From Arcanobacterium phocisimile (GTDB lineage Bacteria > Actinomycetota > Actinomycetes > Actinomycetales > Actinomycetaceae), in the NCBI RefSeq assembly GCF_016904675.1, contig NZ_CP070228.1, forward strand, positions 62,001 to 126,000: DNA of 64,000 bases. Direction: 5' to 3'. A program made the translations under genes and the position numbers. The notes under the pieces are model-generated. The model worked only from the letters and a program-made list of their open reading frames with translations, ran no database searches and was not told where the DNA came from. This document shows, one piece after another, positions 9,758-20,193 of the stretch (position 1 is the stretch's first letter; every line of letters starts with the position of its first letter).

Positions 9758-10668
9758 GCAGCATGGACACATTCGATAGTTCAGTGCGCATCGGTGTCGA
9801 TATTGGTGGCACGTCGATGAGTGTGGCTCGTGTGCTTGACTCAGGCGATATTATTGGTCGCATCGATATCCCTAGTCCGGCATGCGAGTCAGGAGCTCGC
9901 GTAGTTGAAGAAATTACGCGCATCGTCCGTCACAACTGGCCAGATGCGCAATCGGTGGGTATCGGTGCAGCTGGTGTGATTGACACAGAAGGCACGATCC
10001 TTGCGGCATCTGATTCGTTTAACGACTGGGCCGGGTTTGCGTTAGGTCAAGAAACTCAGCAGGCTCTGGGCATTCCGGTGGGGGTTGAAAATGATGTCAA
10101 CGCATTTTTGCTTGGCGAAACATATGCTGGAGTGCTTGCTGGAACGGATACAAGTTTAGGGTTGATGCTTGGTACTGGGGTAGGTGGCGCAATTATGCTT
10201 GACGGCCAGCTACTTCATGGTCAACGCGGGGCAGCAGCTGAAATTGGGCACATGCCAGGTTTTGGCGACCTGCCATGTACGTGTGGTGGTCGCGGACATA
10301 TTGAGACGACGTCGTCGGGTCGCGGAATTGCGCATCGGTATGCGTTAGCGACCGGACGTCAGGTTCACGACGCGGGCGAGGTCGCCCAAGCTGCCCGGTC
10401 TGGTGACTCTACCGCCGTCGATATTCTTGTTGATGCGGGCCGGTACGCTGGGCTGGCAATCATCCAGGTTGCGACGATGCTCGATCTTACTGCGGTTGTC
10501 GTCGGCGGGGGCGTGACTCGTGACTGGGATTATCTCATGGCGGGAATCAGTGAGGTCGCCGCAAAATATCCGCTGATTTCAGGAGCCCAACTCGATATTC
10601 ATCGTTCTGTGTTGGGGGCAGATGCGGTTCTGATCGGCGCTGCTCGGAAAGGAGTGCAGGCATGCTAA
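9754..10668 (+). CDS. ROK family sugar kinase
   Basis: 304 residues, the standard length of a ROK glucokinase or hexosamine kinase without a DNA-binding domain. The ATP phosphate loop GVDIGGTS is at about residues 13-20 and the catalytic-base region is GVENDVNAF. The zinc motif reads CTCGGRGHIET, with histidine where most ROK proteins have the last cysteine. It probably phosphorylates a sugar released from the imported glycan, but the substrate (glucose, N-acetylhexosamine or other) cannot be told from sequence. The start overlaps the ATPase stop (ATGA); a second ATG lies three codons on. The fucosidase start overlaps its end. Confidence 0.88.
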   Translation: MSSMDTFDSSVRIGVDIGGTSMSVARVLDSGDIIGRIDIPSPACESGARVVEEITRIVRHNWPDAQSVGIGAAGVIDTEGTILAASDSFNDWAGFALGQETQQALGIPVGVENDVNAFLLGETYAGVLAGTDTSLGLMLGTGVGGAIMLDGQLLHGQRGAAAEIGHMPGFGDLPCTCGGRGHIETTSSGRGIAHRYALATGRQVHDAGEVAQAARSGDSTAVDILVDAGRYAGLAIIQVATMLDLTAVVVGGGVTRDWDYLMAGISEVAAKYPLISGAQLDIHRSVLGADAVLIGAARKGVQAC

Positions 10669-11939
10669 ATTTTGATGAACGAGTTGGAAACCGTACTGAT
10701 ATCACCTATCCGCCAACCCCGGTTCCACACTGGTATCGGGATGCCAAAGTTGGCATTATGATCCATTGGGGAATTTATTCGATTCCGGCGTGGGCGGTGA
10801 CCAGCGATGAGCGGTTTAATGCCGACGAAGAGTATGCCTTCCATCGTTATGCTGAATGGTATGGAAATACGGTACGGATTCCTGGTTCGCCAACTGCTTT
10901 GCTGCATCGTGCCCGGTATGGGCAGCGCAACTATGAAGATCTGCTTGACCTGTGGACGATTAACGACAACGCCGTATCAGACATGGTTGATCTGGCGGTG
11001 GCTGCAGGCGCACACTATGTTGTTCCGACGACGAAACATCACGACGGGTTATGTTTGTGGGACACACAAACGACGCAGTTTTCTACCGTTCGCCGCGGTC
11101 CGTATCGAGATCTTATTGCCGAGTTTGCACACGCTACCCGGCGTGCCGGCTTGCGTCTTGGACTCTATTTTTCCGGCGCCCTGGATTGGCATGTCAGCGA
11201 TTTCGGGCCGATTACGTCAGATGAGGAACTTTTCCGATTCCGGCGCAACGACGCCGAATTCGCACAGTATGCAACTGCTCAAATACGCGAATTGATCGAC
11301 CAATATTCTCCAGATTATTTATGGAACGATATTGATTGGCCCGACGGCGGAAAAGGCGAGGAACCTTATGGTCTTGCTCAACTTTTCACCGACTATTTAG
11401 CTCATGTTCCGCACGGACTTATTAATGACCGCTGGGGTGTACCTGCCCAAGGCGTCCTGACCCGTGAATATCGAGACGTTAATGATATGATGGAACGCCC
11501 TTGGGAAGCAGTGCGCGGACTGGGAAGATCTTTCGGATACAATGCCGACGAAGACGTCTCACTATCACTGAGCGGACCAGACCTCGTGCGTTACCTTGTC
11601 GATGTCGTCGCCAAAAACGGAAACTTGTTGATCAATATTGGTCCGCAGGCAGACGGTACGATTCCGGAGATTCAACGCCAATCATTGCTATATATGGGAC
11701 GCTGGTTAACGCAACACGGCCAAGCGATCTATGGAACCCGGCCGTGGGGACCAGGGGTGATCGATGGGCGATACTATACTCAGCCGGCGTCGGCACACGG
11801 TAGCAACGACGTCGTCTATCTTCTCCAAGAAGCAGAGCGAGAAATTGTACTGCCGGAACCATTACGCAACCACAACGTTACTTGGCTCGGTGATTCAACG
11901 GACGAATGGCCGATGAGGGTCGCTAAACTAGAGAAGTAG
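10662..11939 (+). CDS. GH29 alpha-L-fucosidase, cytoplasmic
   Basis: 425 residues, resembling the Thermotoga maritima GH29 enzyme in length and motifs. It opens with the GH29 barrel motifs HWYRDAKVGIMIHWGIYSIP and TTKHHDGLCLWDT. The expected nucleophile aspartate is residue 223 in YLWNDIDWP, the position and context of the nucleophile in the Thermotoga enzyme. NDRWGVP and the NGNLLINIGPQADGTIP segment also match. There is no signal peptide, so it acts on fucosylated material already imported. The ATG overlaps the kinase stop by seven bases, placing it firmly in the transporter operon. Confidence 0.92.
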   Translation: MLNFDERVGNRTDITYPPTPVPHWYRDAKVGIMIHWGIYSIPAWAVTSDERFNADEEYAFHRYAEWYGNTVRIPGSPTALLHRARYGQRNYEDLLDLWTINDNAVSDMVDLAVAAGAHYVVPTTKHHDGLCLWDTQTTQFSTVRRGPYRDLIAEFAHATRRAGLRLGLYFSGALDWHVSDFGPITSDEELFRFRRNDAEFAQYATAQIRELIDQYSPDYLWNDIDWPDGGKGEEPYGLAQLFTDYLAHVPHGLINDRWGVPAQGVLTREYRDVNDMMERPWEAVRGLGRSFGYNADEDVSLSLSGPDLVRYLVDVVAKNGNLLINIGPQADGTIPEIQRQSLLYMGRWLTQHGQAIYGTRPWGPGVIDGRYYTQPASAHGSNDVVYLLQEAEREIVLPEPLRNHNVTWLGDSTDEWPMRVAKLEK

Positions 11940-11977
11940 ACAAGTCATCACTCTTCACTGGTATCAAAGGAGATAAC

Positions 11978-12637
11978 ATGCTTGAAGTTATTGCGCTCAA
12001 CGAACACGACGCGCTGGGGGCGGTGGAAGGCGGTGCCCATCGGATCGAACTCGTTGGCACGATGGATCAAGACGGACTATCCGCAACCGTCGAACAAGTC
12101 GCAAAAATTCGGGCAGTAAGCGATATTCCAATCCGCGCTATGCTCCGCGACCGGGACGGATTCACCCCAAAGAATGTCAGCGAACTGGCAGCGGGCGCTC
12201 GCGACCTTGTCGATGCCGGTGTTGAAGCACTCGTCGTCGGCTGGGTCCGTGACGGAAAGTTCGACACCCACACATTGGCTGACGTACTTCGTGGCGTACC
12301 AGAATGCGAAATGACGATTCATCGCGCAATCGACAACGTGGCAGACTATGGTGCTGGCTGGAAGAAGATTCTACAACTGCCACATGTGACGAGTGTATTA
12401 ACTGCAGGTTCGGCTGCCGGCGTTGATGCTGGAATGGAAAATTTGTTAACGCAAGCAGTCGATCCGCGAATCGCTGAGGTGATGATGGTCGGTGGTGGAC
12501 TGCGTCTCGAACATCTTGACCGTCTGAAGGAAGCTGGTATCCGCAAATTCCATGTTGGTTCGCCGGTGCGTGGCGGTAGCTTCGCCAATCCGGTCGATCC
12601 GGTGTTGGTGTGCCAATGGGTCGAGGCTACTCAGTAG
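11978..12637 (+). CDS. cutC: CutC family protein
   Basis: 219 residues forming a CutC-type TIM barrel: the N-terminus MLEVIALNEHDALGAVEGGAHRIEL, then IPIRAMLRDRDGF, LVVGWVRDG, EMTIHRAID and VLTAGSAAG are family landmarks (listed here as separate blocks). CutC was named for copper tolerance in E. coli, but its biochemical role is unsettled. In Gram-positive sugar operons a carbohydrate-related function has been suggested, and its position as last gene of a glycan-import operon fits that better than copper. AAGGAGATAAC gives a clear ribosome site, and a terminator follows. Confidence 0.88.
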   Translation: MLEVIALNEHDALGAVEGGAHRIELVGTMDQDGLSATVEQVAKIRAVSDIPIRAMLRDRDGFTPKNVSELAAGARDLVDAGVEALVVGWVRDGKFDTHTLADVLRGVPECEMTIHRAIDNVADYGAGWKKILQLPHVTSVLTAGSAAGVDAGMENLLTQAVDPRIAEVMMVGGGLRLEHLDRLKEAGIRKFHVGSPVRGGSFANPVDPVLVCQWVEATQ

Positions 12638-12662
12638 GATCGTATGCGGCTAAAACGTGTGA

Positions 12663-12702
12663 ACGTGGGGTGGAGGTAAGAAATTTTACCTTCACCCCAC
12701 GT
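12663..12702 (+). terminator. Hairpin terminator after cutC
   Basis: 17-bp arms (12663-12679 with 12686-12702) with one G-T wobble and a 6-base loop. It ends the transporter/fucosidase operon and also faces the pseudogene on the other strand. Confidence 0.75.
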
Positions 12703-12771
12703 GGACATTAATGTTGCCGGATGCGTGATATACGAGCGCTGCTAGCAAACATCCCGACGGGAGCTAGATGT

Positions 12772-13259
12772 TTAGAAGCTTTCGAAATGTTCCCGAGCAA
12801 AAGTGGCGCCGTGACCGGTCTTCGAATTCCAACAGGTGAGGCCCGTTTGCTCTGAGGCGCATACCCAGTCTTCGAACACGGCCTGCTTGCCGTAGTCGAG
12901 GATGATCGGCGGAGTTGTGCCAGGCATGTTGTTGTGTGCATCTCAAGCTTGTCGTTTGCATTCTTTTCTTGAGGGTTCTTTGGTGAGTCGCTTTCAGAAG
13001 CCTTACCGGAGGTCATAGCTTGTGGACTGTTACCGTCGCCGGAAGGATTCTTGTCATTGAAGAACTGGAAGAACCCGCCGAATCCAATTGCGGCAAGTAT
13101 GAGCATGACTCCTAAAACGTACCAGATAATTTTCTTACGAGACGTATGGGTGGAACCTTCGCCGAGTGGTTGTGTTGGGTATGCGGCGGGGTTTGGCTAT
13201 GATGCTGGTGGCATGCCAGGCTGGGGTATAGCTGCCGAGGTGCTGAGCCGTTTTCGCTC
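12772..13259 (-). pseudogene. Broken proline-rich membrane protein with small C-terminal extracellular domain
   Basis: Read on the minus strand, the frame gives a proline-rich stretch (PNPAAYPTQPLGEG), basic residues, one transmembrane helix (IIWYVLGVMLILAAIGFG) and a Ser/Lys/Glu-rich linker. It is then out of frame with a compact domain starting MPGTTPPIILDYGKQA and containing CASEQTGLTCWNSKTGHGA. The frame changes near 12935-12950. A TAG at 13197-13199 interrupts the proline-rich part, and an upstream stop at 13260-13262 leaves no start codon. The architecture (Pro-rich cytoplasmic tail, one helix, small Cys-containing outer domain) is common in actinobacterial envelope proteins of unknown function. 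A 132-residue frame at 12708-13106 reads through the shift and is probably not a real protein. Confidence 0.7.
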
Positions 13260-13404
13260 TTACAATTAAGTGTAGATTTTTTCATATAAGATAACTATGC
13301 GTTTTGTTCAGTTGTGGCGTGTTTAAAGATGAAATCAAATGTGGAGAGTGGCTAAGTTAATATGATCCATCAGTAACTGACTTACTCTTAAAGTGAACTA
13401 CAAT

Positions 13405-14295
13405 ATGACTATGGCCGAACAACAACCTGTGGGTATCCACGTCGTCACAATTGCGTATAATCCGGGGCCCGAGCTGGAAGCTATGGTTTCCTCTCTACGT
13501 GTCGCTTGTAGGCTCCATGGTGCTAGTGACCCCAGTGTGAATATAACGTTGACGATTGTTGATAACGGTTCACAAGCCGAACGCGTCGATGCGATAGTTG
13601 ACCAATATGCGCAAGAATTTTCTGCACGTGTGATTCGGCCAGGTCGCAATTTAGGATATGGACGCGCAGCGAACCGTGGTCTGCACGATGCTACTGAACC
13701 GTGGGTATGCGTGGCTAATCCGGACACCGTTTTCCAGCCCGGATCCTTAGTGGAATTAGTGAATGCTGGAAATCGTTGGCCGCAAGCAGGTATCTTTGGG
13801 CCACGGTTATTAGAACGCGATGGAAAGGTTTACCCATCTGCTCGTGCTCTCCCAAGCCTGCGCAACGGAGTTGGGCATGCTCTATTTGCTCATGTGTGGC
13901 CGGCGAACCCGTGGACTCGTGCCTACCACGGCAACACTGAACATGAACACGTAGCCGGCTGGTTATCGGGGGCCTGTTTACTTATTCGTACCTCGGCATG
14001 GCGAAAGTTAGAGGGATTTGATCCCCGGTACTTCATGTTTTTCGAAGACGTCGATCTGGGCCGGCGTGCAGGCGAAGTTGGAATAACGAGCGTCTATGTA
14101 CCTTCGGCAGCTGTTGTCCACGAACAAGGTGCTTCGTGGAAGGCGCGCCCAGCTAAAATGATTCGCGCCCACCACGATTCTGCAAAGCAATATTTAGCGG
14201 ACGCCTACCCTGGCATAGCATACGTGCCACTGCGCGCACTGCTAGGAGCAGGTCTCGATGTTCGGGCTTGGTGGCAAACTCGCGGGAGTGAGTAG
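13405..14295 (+). CDS. wbbL: GT2 rhamnosyltransferase, WbbL-like
   Basis: About 297 residues. A GT-A fold glycosyltransferase with VVTIAYNPGPELEAMV at the start, the nucleotide site TIVDNGS, NLGYGRAANRG, the metal/donor motif CVANPDTVF, and the acceptor-side motif WLSGACLLIRTSAW followed by YFMFFEDVDLGRR. This pattern matches WbbL, which adds rhamnose from dTDP-rhamnose to the lipid-linked GlcNAc that starts a wall polysaccharide. The rml genes in this window would supply the donor. No good ribosome site is visible; a GTG at 13393 and ATGs at 13405 and 13411 are all possible starts. Confidence 0.85.
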   Translation: MTMAEQQPVGIHVVTIAYNPGPELEAMVSSLRVACRLHGASDPSVNITLTIVDNGSQAERVDAIVDQYAQEFSARVIRPGRNLGYGRAANRGLHDATEPWVCVANPDTVFQPGSLVELVNAGNRWPQAGIFGPRLLERDGKVYPSARALPSLRNGVGHALFAHVWPANPWTRAYHGNTEHEHVAGWLSGACLLIRTSAWRKLEGFDPRYFMFFEDVDLGRRAGEVGITSVYVPSAAVVHEQGASWKARPAKMIRAHHDSAKQYLADAYPGIAYVPLRALLGAGLDVRAWWQTRGSE

Positions 14296-14330
14296 AAAAT
14301 TACCTTATCGTTGACCAGTGAGAAATTTTT

Positions 14331-14351
14331 CAGAGAAGTCTGGCTTCTCTG
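14331..14351 (+). terminator. Short hairpin after the rhamnosyltransferase
   Basis: 8-bp stem CAGAGAAG/CTTCTCTG (14331-14338 with 14344-14351) with a 5-base loop, between the wbbL-like gene and the preferred start of the phosphodiesterase. No T-run; weak. Confidence 0.35.
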
Positions 14352-14443
14352 CGCATAATTCTCATAGGGAGGCTTCAAGTGTTTTCATGAATAAAGATGA
14401 GCTATTCTTCATTCGTACACAAATCGACGAGGATAGTGACATT

Positions 14444-15187
14444 ATGAAACATACTTTATTACAACGCGAAGTAATTGCACATCGTGGGCTCAACCATCGT
14501 GCGCCCGAAAACACGCTTGCTGCATTCCGCCTAGCAGCTGAAAGTGGCTGCACATGGTTTGAAACCGACGTCGATATTATGGCGGACGGTACCCCAATCA
14601 TTCTGCATGATACGTTACTAGATCGGACCACAAACAAGTCCGGGTATTTCTACGATCTCACCGCTGAAGATCTGCCAAGCATCGACGCGGGATCCTGGTT
14701 TTCTTCCGAATATGCCGGTGAACCTATGCCAACGCTTCATCAACTCGTAGATTTGATGAACGAAACAGGTATGAATGCCAACATTGAACTCAAATCCAAT
14801 GAGCGCGGCAAAGCCATGTCGATGCAAATGATTGAAAACACGCTAGCAGAGCTCGACCGCCTCGATCCGGAACGCGAGGTTATCATTTCCTCGTTCAACC
14901 ACCTTCTTCTTCATCATGTACATGACATGCGTCCAGATATTCCGATCGGCGCACTTTTCGTCGTTGATAACCTGTGGCCAGACTGGAAGTCTATCCTGGA
15001 GCTCGTCGGAGCAACCTACATCCATCCAGAGGACGCAAAGCTGACCCCAGAGCTCATCTCTCAATTCCGTGAAGCTGGTTATGGCGTGAATGTATGGACC
15101 GTTAACGGAAAAGACCGCGCCAACGAGCTATTCAACTGGGGTGCAACCGGAGTCTTTACCGACATCGCCGATGAATTCTTGAAGTAG
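14444..15187 (+). CDS. Glycerophosphodiester phosphodiesterase (GDPD/UgpQ family)
   Basis: 247 residues from the preferred ATG, the usual size of cytoplasmic UgpQ-type enzymes. It hydrolyses glycerophosphodiesters such as glycerophosphocholine to glycerol-3-phosphate and an alcohol. The GDPD signature is present: REVIAHRG, PENT, the acidic metal site ETDVDIMADG, the LHD motif, and later NIELKS. The frame is open back to a GTG at 14318 and an ATG at 14388, but the family core starts right after 14444 (MKHTLLQREVIAHRG). No signal peptide from this start. An MFS transporter follows 137 bases downstream after a hairpin. In this locus it may liberate choline for the LicA/LicC/LicD genes (inference). 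Confidence 0.88.
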   Translation: MKHTLLQREVIAHRGLNHRAPENTLAAFRLAAESGCTWFETDVDIMADGTPIILHDTLLDRTTNKSGYFYDLTAEDLPSIDAGSWFSSEYAGEPMPTLHQLVDLMNETGMNANIELKSNERGKAMSMQMIENTLAELDRLDPEREVIISSFNHLLLHHVHDMRPDIPIGALFVVDNLWPDWKSILELVGATYIHPEDAKLTPELISQFREAGYGVNVWTVNGKDRANELFNWGATGVFTDIADEFLK

Positions 15188-15207
15188 TAACAGTATTTTA
15201 ATGCCTA

Positions 15208-15244
15208 TCAGGAGCAGGAAGGCAGGTTGCCTTCCCGCTCCTGA
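15208..15244 (+). terminator. Hairpin after GDPD gene
   Basis: 17-base arms (15208-15224 with 15228-15244) with one internal mismatch and a 3-base loop, between the phosphodiesterase and the MFS gene. Strong stem but no clean T-run, so termination may be partial. Confidence 0.65.
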
Positions 15245-15324
15245 CTGGTTCTGCTACTTGATATTTTCCAAAAATTGATGTTAGCGGCAACGTAGCAACT
15301 AACTAAAACAGAAAGTGAAAACTC

Positions 15325-16704
15325 ATGATAGATAGTTTAACGTCGAGCGGACGTATACCTAAGTTCCTACAGCGCGGCAAAATCGGTGCCTTCTTAAGCA
15401 TCGTCCTTACTGGCCAGTTGGTATATGTTTCGTTCGAAGCATTTAAAGGCTCGTTGCTTCTGCCGTTGTCTGAGTCGCTCGGAATTAGCATTGACCAATT
15501 CGGTATTCTATTTGGCTGGATCGGCATTGCGATGTTCTTCTATGTGCCAGCTGGCTGGGTGAACAATCGTTTTACTATTCGCTCAATCCTGATTGCATTT
15601 GCTGGATGGCGTCTTGTCACATTCCTTATCTTGTATCTGATTCCAGGTATTCCATTTAAATTCATGGTTGTCATTGCAGCTAGCTGGGGTATTTGGGATG
15701 CAATCGGTTGGCCAGCAGTGGTCAACGGCGTCGTATTTATTGCAAAAGACGAGGATATTAAGGGTCGCGGTTTAGCAATGGGCTTGCTTGAAACCATTCG
15801 CCGAGCACTTGAATTTGCGATGAACGCAATTATTTTGGTGTTCCTCGGATTGTATCCAGATAACGCAGTCAGCATTATGAAGGGCTTCGGAATCGGATAT
15901 GCCCTTCTACTCATCCCGATTATCATTGCTCTGCTACGTTACGTACCAAAGAATGCAATTGCTAAGAGCGTCCAGATCGGTGATAAGAAGGCCGGTAAGA
16001 ACGCTGCTGCGCTCGCGGGTCTGATCAACGTGCTCCTCAAGCCACGTGTATGGATGGCAGGTCTTGCGGCAATGTGCCTGTACTGGACCTACGTCAACCT
16101 CATCTACCTGTCTGCACCATACATCAAGCTCGTATTCAACGCTTCGGATGCGGTTGCGGGTGCGTTTGGTATTTTCAACACCGGTCTTATCGGCGTGTTT
16201 GCTGGCCTTATTTCAGGTATCGTTGCGGATTACGTCTTTAAGTCCTCAACGGTTATGCTGGGCGTATCGTTGGCTGTGACTGCAGGCGGTGCATTCACAG
16301 TGTCGTTGCTTCCGGCTGGCTCTAGCTCAATGTGGCTCGCGATGGTTCTGCTGATGATTATGGCAATCGGTATCTTCATGGGTAAGGCAGTTATTCTTGC
16401 TCCGATTGCAGAATTGCATTTGCCTGAGCATATTTCGGGTTCGGCTATGTCAGTCGGTTCGTTTGCTGCTTTCGCCTCAGTACTCTGGGCCCACCCAATG
16501 ACTGCAGGTTTGGTGGAAGCTAACAAGGCTGATCCGTATGTTGGCTACCAGCAGATCTTGTGGATCACAGTACTGGTGGCAGCAATTGGTGCTGCTTGTG
16601 CAATTGTCCTGGCCATTGTTAACAACCGCCTAGAGAAGGCTGGAAAGTTGGATGGCGTCGGCGACAACGAAATCATCGCTGTTGCAGCTGAGGTTGAAGA
16701 CTAG
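15325..16704 (+). CDS. MFS transporter, possibly for a phosphorylated or glycerophosphodiester substrate
   Basis: 459 residues with about twelve hydrophobic segments. The first half contains GWIGIAMFFYVPAGWVNNRF (MFS loop 2-3 region) and the helix-4/5 stretch WGIWDAIGWPAVVNGV followed by KGRGLAMGLLETIRRALEF, reminiscent of organophosphate transporters of the GlpT type. Other MFS sugar or drug carriers cannot be excluded. It is preceded by a GDPD phosphodiesterase on the same strand, which makes glycerophosphodiester uptake an attractive guess. A strong convergent terminator follows. Confidence 0.75.
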   Translation: MIDSLTSSGRIPKFLQRGKIGAFLSIVLTGQLVYVSFEAFKGSLLLPLSESLGISIDQFGILFGWIGIAMFFYVPAGWVNNRFTIRSILIAFAGWRLVTFLILYLIPGIPFKFMVVIAASWGIWDAIGWPAVVNGVVFIAKDEDIKGRGLAMGLLETIRRALEFAMNAIILVFLGLYPDNAVSIMKGFGIGYALLLIPIIIALLRYVPKNAIAKSVQIGDKKAGKNAAALAGLINVLLKPRVWMAGLAAMCLYWTYVNLIYLSAPYIKLVFNASDAVAGAFGIFNTGLIGVFAGLISGIVADYVFKSSTVMLGVSLAVTAGGAFTVSLLPAGSSSMWLAMVLLMIMAIGIFMGKAVILAPIAELHLPEHISGSAMSVGSFAAFASVLWAHPMTAGLVEANKADPYVGYQQILWITVLVAAIGAACAIVLAIVNNRLEKAGKLDGVGDNEIIAVAAEVED

Positions 16705-16737
16705 TCCTCGGACAGAAATAAAATAGTTTATGCAACA

Positions 16738-16796
16738 AATCGGGGAATAGTGCAAACCGCGTCAAATATTGCCGCAGTTTGCACTATTCCCCGATT
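16738..16796. terminator. Strong convergent terminator between MFS gene and rmlB
   Basis: Perfect 20-bp inverted repeat (16738-16757 with 16777-16796, arm AATCGGGGAATAGTGCAAAC) around a 19-base loop. It sits between two converging genes and can terminate both. Confidence 0.8.
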
Positions 16797-16837
16797 CAGT
16801 GCTGTTAGGCGCTGGTATAGGCGACTAAAACTAACAG

Positions 16838-19088
<2,251 letters not shown>

Positions 19089-19089
<1 letters not shown>

Positions 19090-20024
19090 TATAGATCCTG
19101 AGCGAAATTACGTTGTGCATGGGCAAAATAGCGTTGAGCAAGAATGCATAAAACAATACCGACAGCAAGGACGGTGAAGTTTCGAGTTAGCAAATCGGGA
19201 GGGAGTTGTGCACCATTGTCCATCCCTGCCTTCCATGTTCCAGCTTGAAAGGCTGATACTGCCAATGTTATCGGATTCCAACTATAAATAATGGAAATGG
19301 TGCTACTTGCAACGTTAGCCACCATCTCATAAGAGTAAACGATCGGGCTTAGCCACATTCCAATGAGTAAGCCAACTTCAACAAGATATTGAGTATCGCG
19401 CATGCTGACGTTAACTGCGGATAACCATAATGCGAATGCTACTCCCCAAACAAAAAGAACTAATGAAGCTAAGGGGACATAAAGAATGAATTGAGTGATA
19501 GATATTCCACGTATAACTAGTGCCCCCACAATAAGTACAGCCATCTGAGCGCAGAAATTGACAAATGCAGCGCCCGCGCTGGCGAGAGGGAAAATTTCAC
19601 GAGGGAGGTAGACTTTTTTGATAATTCCTCCGTTTGAAACAATCGACTGGGTCCCCATCGCAACAATTTCGTTAAATAGTGCCCATGCAGTTAATCCTGC
19701 AAAAACATAAACGCCAAAATCTGGTATCCCGCGTTCTGCACCTAGGATTTTCCCGATCGCGAAATAGTAGATGAACAGCTGCACTAATGGACGGATTAAA
19801 GTCCAAGTGAAACCAAGGAAAGAATCCTTGTATTTCGCTTTGAGTTCACGACGGATAAGAAGCATGAGTAAGTTTCGATGGTTCCACACGTCGAGCCAAG
19901 AGGGGATTAAGCCGTGAATAAAGCTAGAATTTCGCGAAACTGTGCGCATCTCTTCATTGGCAAGGCGCGTAAACCTTTGCTGAGCGGACAGGCTCGGGTT
20001 TCGGTTGGCGTTATGTTCTTGCAT
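19089..20024 (-). CDS. Polysaccharide ABC exporter permease (Wzm/RgpC/TagG type)
   Basis: 311 residues with an extended cytoplasmic N-terminus and about six transmembrane segments. The ABC2-type landmarks are present: WNHRNLLMLLIRRELKAKYK, DSFLGFTWTLIRPLVQLFIY, and the C-terminal segment YSWNPITLAVSAFQ (listed as separate blocks). It forms the membrane channel of the exporter with the following ATPase, to which it is coupled by a one-base overlap. Neighbouring rml genes suggest a rhamnose-rich substrate. Confidence 0.92.
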
Positions 20025-20193
20025 TGATATCCAATCGTTTCAGTATTCTTAAATCTATATTAATGCTCAAGTGGCCAAATGGTAGACATGTGAGATAGAC
20101 ATAGTGAAATTTGAGGTATGTGCTCTGAGTAATCAGGGTAATCAAGGTAGCATTGGATATAGGTTACATCTTATTAAATCTAGGGAGATCGTA

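Noticed and set aside
12708-13106. A 132-residue minus-strand frame as a real protein
   Set aside because: Its second half is shuffled in composition, while another frame gives a coherent Cys-containing domain; a frameshifted pseudogene explains it better.
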